DNA from: an uncultured Alphaproteobacteria bacterium
Lineage (GTDB): Bacteria; Pseudomonadota; Alphaproteobacteria; Rs-D84
DNA length: 45,567 bases
Assembly: GCA_944389595.1 (NCBI GenBank)
Contig: CALXMY010000005.1
Coordinates: forward strand, 1-45,567
Reading direction: 5' to 3'
Shown here: piece after piece, positions 43,533 through 45,567 of the stretch
Position numbering within the stretch: the stretch's first letter is position 1
Layout of the letters: every line of letters begins with the position of its first letter
Notes under the pieces: generated by a model
Seen by the model: only the letters and a program-made list of their open reading frames with translations
Told to the model about the DNA's origin: nothing
Databases searched by the model: none
Program-made: the position numbers and the translations under genes

Positions 43533-44177
43533 TTTGTTTGGAATAATCTTGATTTCCACACGGCGATTTTGCTGGCGACCGGTGGCGGTTGAATTATCCG
43601 CAATTGGATTTGATGCACCCATTGCCATAATTTCAAATCGTGATGATTTTACGCCCTGGCCCTGCAGATACGCCGCAACCGCATTTGCGCGATTTTGTGA
43701 CAATGTCTGATTATATGACGCGGCACCAGTACTGTCGGTAAATCCCATAACCATAACGGTTGAATTATCGTATTTATTCAAAACCTTGGCCACTGAATTT
43801 AATGTGGAATAAAATCCGGCATTTATGTCCGCAGAATCCGTTTTGAATGTGATATTTCCCGGCATAACCAGACGAATATTATCACCATCACGAATAACAC
43901 TGACCCCGGTTGATGCCAATTCGGCGCGCAATTCGGCCTCTTGGGTATCCATATAGTATCCAACGCCACCACCAACGGCCGCACCCGCCAGACCACCGAC
44001 CAATGCGCCCGCGCCATGATTATTTGACACCAACGCACCCGTTGCCGCGCCGGTTGCCGCACCAATTGCGGTGCCCCATACGGCCTTGGACGTTTGGGAT
44101 TGACCCGTGTATGGATTTATTGTTGTACATGCGGTCAGCACAGATAACAATGTAATTAAAACAGATGTTTTTTTCAT
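43530..44177 (-). CDS. OmpA-family lipoprotein with glycine zipper
   Basis: 215 aa. The lipobox LLSVLTAC places the lipidated Cys near residue 15. Residues ~30-75 are a Gly/Ala zipper (GTAIGAATGAATGALV, GGLAGAAVGGGVGYYMD) and the C-terminal ~115 residues an OmpA peptidoglycan-binding domain (MVMGFTDSTGAASYN, LSQNRANAVAAYL, NRRVEIKI). The layout matches YiaD-type lipoproteins. GGGGGA precedes ATG 44177. It is a second OmpA lipoprotein besides 20355-21029, and likely links outer membrane and cell wall. Confidence 0.88.
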   Translation of the reverse strand: MKKTSVLITLLSVLTACTTINPYTGQSQTSKAVWGTAIGAATGAATGALVSNNHGAGALVGGLAGAAVGGGVGYYMDTQEAELRAELASTGVSVIRDGDNIRLVMPGNITFKTDSADINAGFYSTLNSVAKVLNKYDNSTVMVMGFTDSTGAASYNQTLSQNRANAVAAYLQGQGVKSSRFEIMAMGASNPIADNSTATGRQQNRRVEIKIIPNK

Positions 44178-44223
44178 ACCATTTTCCCCCTTTCGTTTAA
44201 AACTATACATTTAACAAAATATA

Positions 44224-44232
44224 TGATATAAT
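44224..44232 (+). promoter_or_regulatory. Extended -10 box of the 424-aa gene
   Basis: TGATATAAT, seven bases before ATG 44240. No Shine-Dalgarno in between. Confidence 0.6.
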
Positions 44233-44239
44233 TCATGAC

Positions 44240-45514
44240 ATGGCAAAACAAGGAAAAACATTATTTATACCGGGCAAAGCATTTTATAATAATAAAAAAC
44301 TGCCCGAACGGCGTAAAAAATTGCCGCCTTTTATTGGAATGCAACGGTTACGCGAACCGGTATGTTTTTATCAAAAAATTGGTATTTTTTCAGGTGTTGG
44401 GTCGGCAGATGTTATACGCAAAATAGTTTCAAAATTAGATATAAATGGATACCCATGTGCCGCAATGTGGGGTGTGCATTCGACGGATGGTGCACAATAT
44501 ATAAATAAATTTGATATTGAAAATCCAAATACCTATATTGTGCATGAAACGGTCGATGGATATATTGAATTAATTACCCCATTTTATGAACCGGATACGG
44601 CGCGCGAAAATATCGACAAAGTATTGCGCTTGATTTCCGATATTCCCAATGTTTCAATAGAGGGCGCAATAACCCCAACATACTTTTATCAAATAGAACC
44701 ACGTATACCATACACAAATGAAATGGCAAAAAAAGTGCAAATGTTTGATATAATTATGCAAAAAAATACGGGGATTTCCATTTCTGAATTAAGGGAAAAA
44801 TATAGCGATACCAATAAATTTTTATTTCGCGGACATAATTTTATGTATTCCGATAAAAAAGCACCGTATGCCACCCCGACCAAACGTGCCGGGCGCACAG
44901 GCAAGGTATATGCCACAAATGATATTGACTATGCAATGGCATATTCTGGGCATAGTTATTACTTGTCAAGTAAATCTTTTACCCCAAATTATTTGACACG
45001 TACATTACCAAATGGGGAAAAACAAGACATAGATATCGGATTTATAACTGTATATAAAGCATCGCCACGAAATATGAAATTTTTTGATTTTGGGATTGAA
45101 CTTCTGAACAATAATGACCCCATTCTATCAATAAAATCGAAATTAGCAGACCCGGATACAAAATATCTGGAAACATTGGTGTCACCGGTAACCAATCCGG
45201 TTGTTGCGACATATTTTTTAACTGGTGATACCGCAATTCCGGTTGATTTGAATGACCCTGATTGGCGGGCATTTGTTGACTGTTTTGCACCGGATATAAC
45301 CGAAATGTATAATGATACAAAACAATGGCAAAAATATAAAGAAAACCATCATAAAAAATCTTTTGATAGGGAAGTTTTAGAAAATTTAAATTACGAATCT
45401 TATGGAACTTATGATTATGGTTCCTTATATTATCGACGTTTATTAAATCAACGTGATATTATGCACGCGCCTAGGAATCAACAGATTATTATGAAAAAAG
45501 CCATGGAACGTTAG
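44240..45514 (+). CDS. Unknown protein with ADP-ribosyltransferase-like motif order
   Basis: 424 aa, basic start (MAKQGKTLFIPGKAFYNNKK), no signal peptide or membrane helix. I do not recognise the family with certainty. The second half shows FLFRGHNF (Arg197), GKVYATNDIDYAMAYSG (222-236), IGFITVYKAS and KYLETLVSPV (Glu311), the order Arg, aromatic/Thr strand plus helix, strand, Glu of ADP-ribosyltransferase-like toxins. This is suggestive only. The N-terminal 180 residues are unassigned. It is divergent from the OmpA lipoprotein gene, has an extended -10 box seven bases before the ATG, and ends in a terminator. Confidence 0.65.
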   Translation: MAKQGKTLFIPGKAFYNNKKLPERRKKLPPFIGMQRLREPVCFYQKIGIFSGVGSADVIRKIVSKLDINGYPCAAMWGVHSTDGAQYINKFDIENPNTYIVHETVDGYIELITPFYEPDTARENIDKVLRLISDIPNVSIEGAITPTYFYQIEPRIPYTNEMAKKVQMFDIIMQKNTGISISELREKYSDTNKFLFRGHNFMYSDKKAPYATPTKRAGRTGKVYATNDIDYAMAYSGHSYYLSSKSFTPNYLTRTLPNGEKQDIDIGFITVYKASPRNMKFFDFGIELLNNNDPILSIKSKLADPDTKYLETLVSPVTNPVVATYFLTGDTAIPVDLNDPDWRAFVDCFAPDITEMYNDTKQWQKYKENHHKKSFDREVLENLNYESYGTYDYGSLYYRRLLNQRDIMHAPRNQQIIMKKAMER

Positions 45515-45521
45515 TCCCATA

Positions 45522-45560
45522 CACAAAATAAAACCGCCCGTTGGGCGGTTGTATTTTGTG
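45522..45560 (+). terminator. Bidirectional rho-independent terminator
   Basis: Inner stem AACCGCCC (45532-45539) / GGGCGGTT (45543-45550) extended by CACAAAATA / TATTTTGTG (45522-45530, 45552-45560). Confidence 0.85.
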
Positions 45561-45567
45561 GTGGATG

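Noticed and set aside
1..45567. tRNA, rRNA or known riboswitch genes
   Set aside because: Intergenic spaces are short and none showed a recognisable cloverleaf or conserved riboswitch core by eye.

Overview
The window reads as chromosomal DNA of a Gram-negative, AT-rich alphaproteobacterium. The evidence is a full outer-membrane assembly set (skp, lpxD, fabZ, bamB-like, lptF, lptD, surA-like), a DUF4167-type protein typical of Alphaproteobacteria, sigma-32, and a VirD4-type coupling protein. Small, strongly reduced versions of several envelope proteins (BamB, SurA) suggest a compact genome, possibly host- or gut-associated; that lifestyle is inference, and no species is assigned.

Layout. 1-540: AT-rich DNA with the start of a gene that leaves the window on the left. 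543-11828: an accessory-looking region coding mostly secreted proteins of unknown function: a 501-aa exported protein, a beta-barrel protein, then a 5-kb block (two coupled secreted proteins and a divergent leucine-rich-repeat protein with a kinase-like C-terminus) enclosed by two ~170-bp inverted repeats, then a 1069-aa exported cysteine-rich protein. 11941-17791: one long minus-strand operon with three tandem PilV-like type IVb prepilins, a zinc-ribbon membrane protein, a small secreted protein and an RluD-type pseudouridine synthase. 17941-21029: DUF4167 protein, dnaX, a PilS-like type IVb pilin and an OmpA-domain lipoprotein. 21110-23365: skp-lpxD-fabZ. 23427-25806 (minus): rsmE-rluB-TPR protein. 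25864-28086: VirD4/TraG coupling ATPase. 28099-30039 (minus): rpoH then a porin-like barrel. 30104-33543: yfgM-like, bamB-like and der, interrupted by a convergent YIP1 membrane protein. 33580-37527 (minus): nusA-infB. 37737-43506: lptF-lptD-surA-like-rlmN-TrpF-like. 43530-45514: an OmpA lipoprotein and a divergent 424-aa protein with an ADP-ribosyltransferase-like motif layout.

How it fits together. The core is envelope biogenesis and translation. The accessory part combines type IVb pilus components (one PilS-like, three PilV-like), exported cysteine-rich proteins that share a six-cysteine module, a lone T4SS coupling ATPase and two proteins that look like candidate effectors. Several genes have a clear -10 element 6-9 bases from the start codon and no Shine-Dalgarno, so leaderless mRNAs appear common here. 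All functional calls come from reading motifs by eye; no database search was run.
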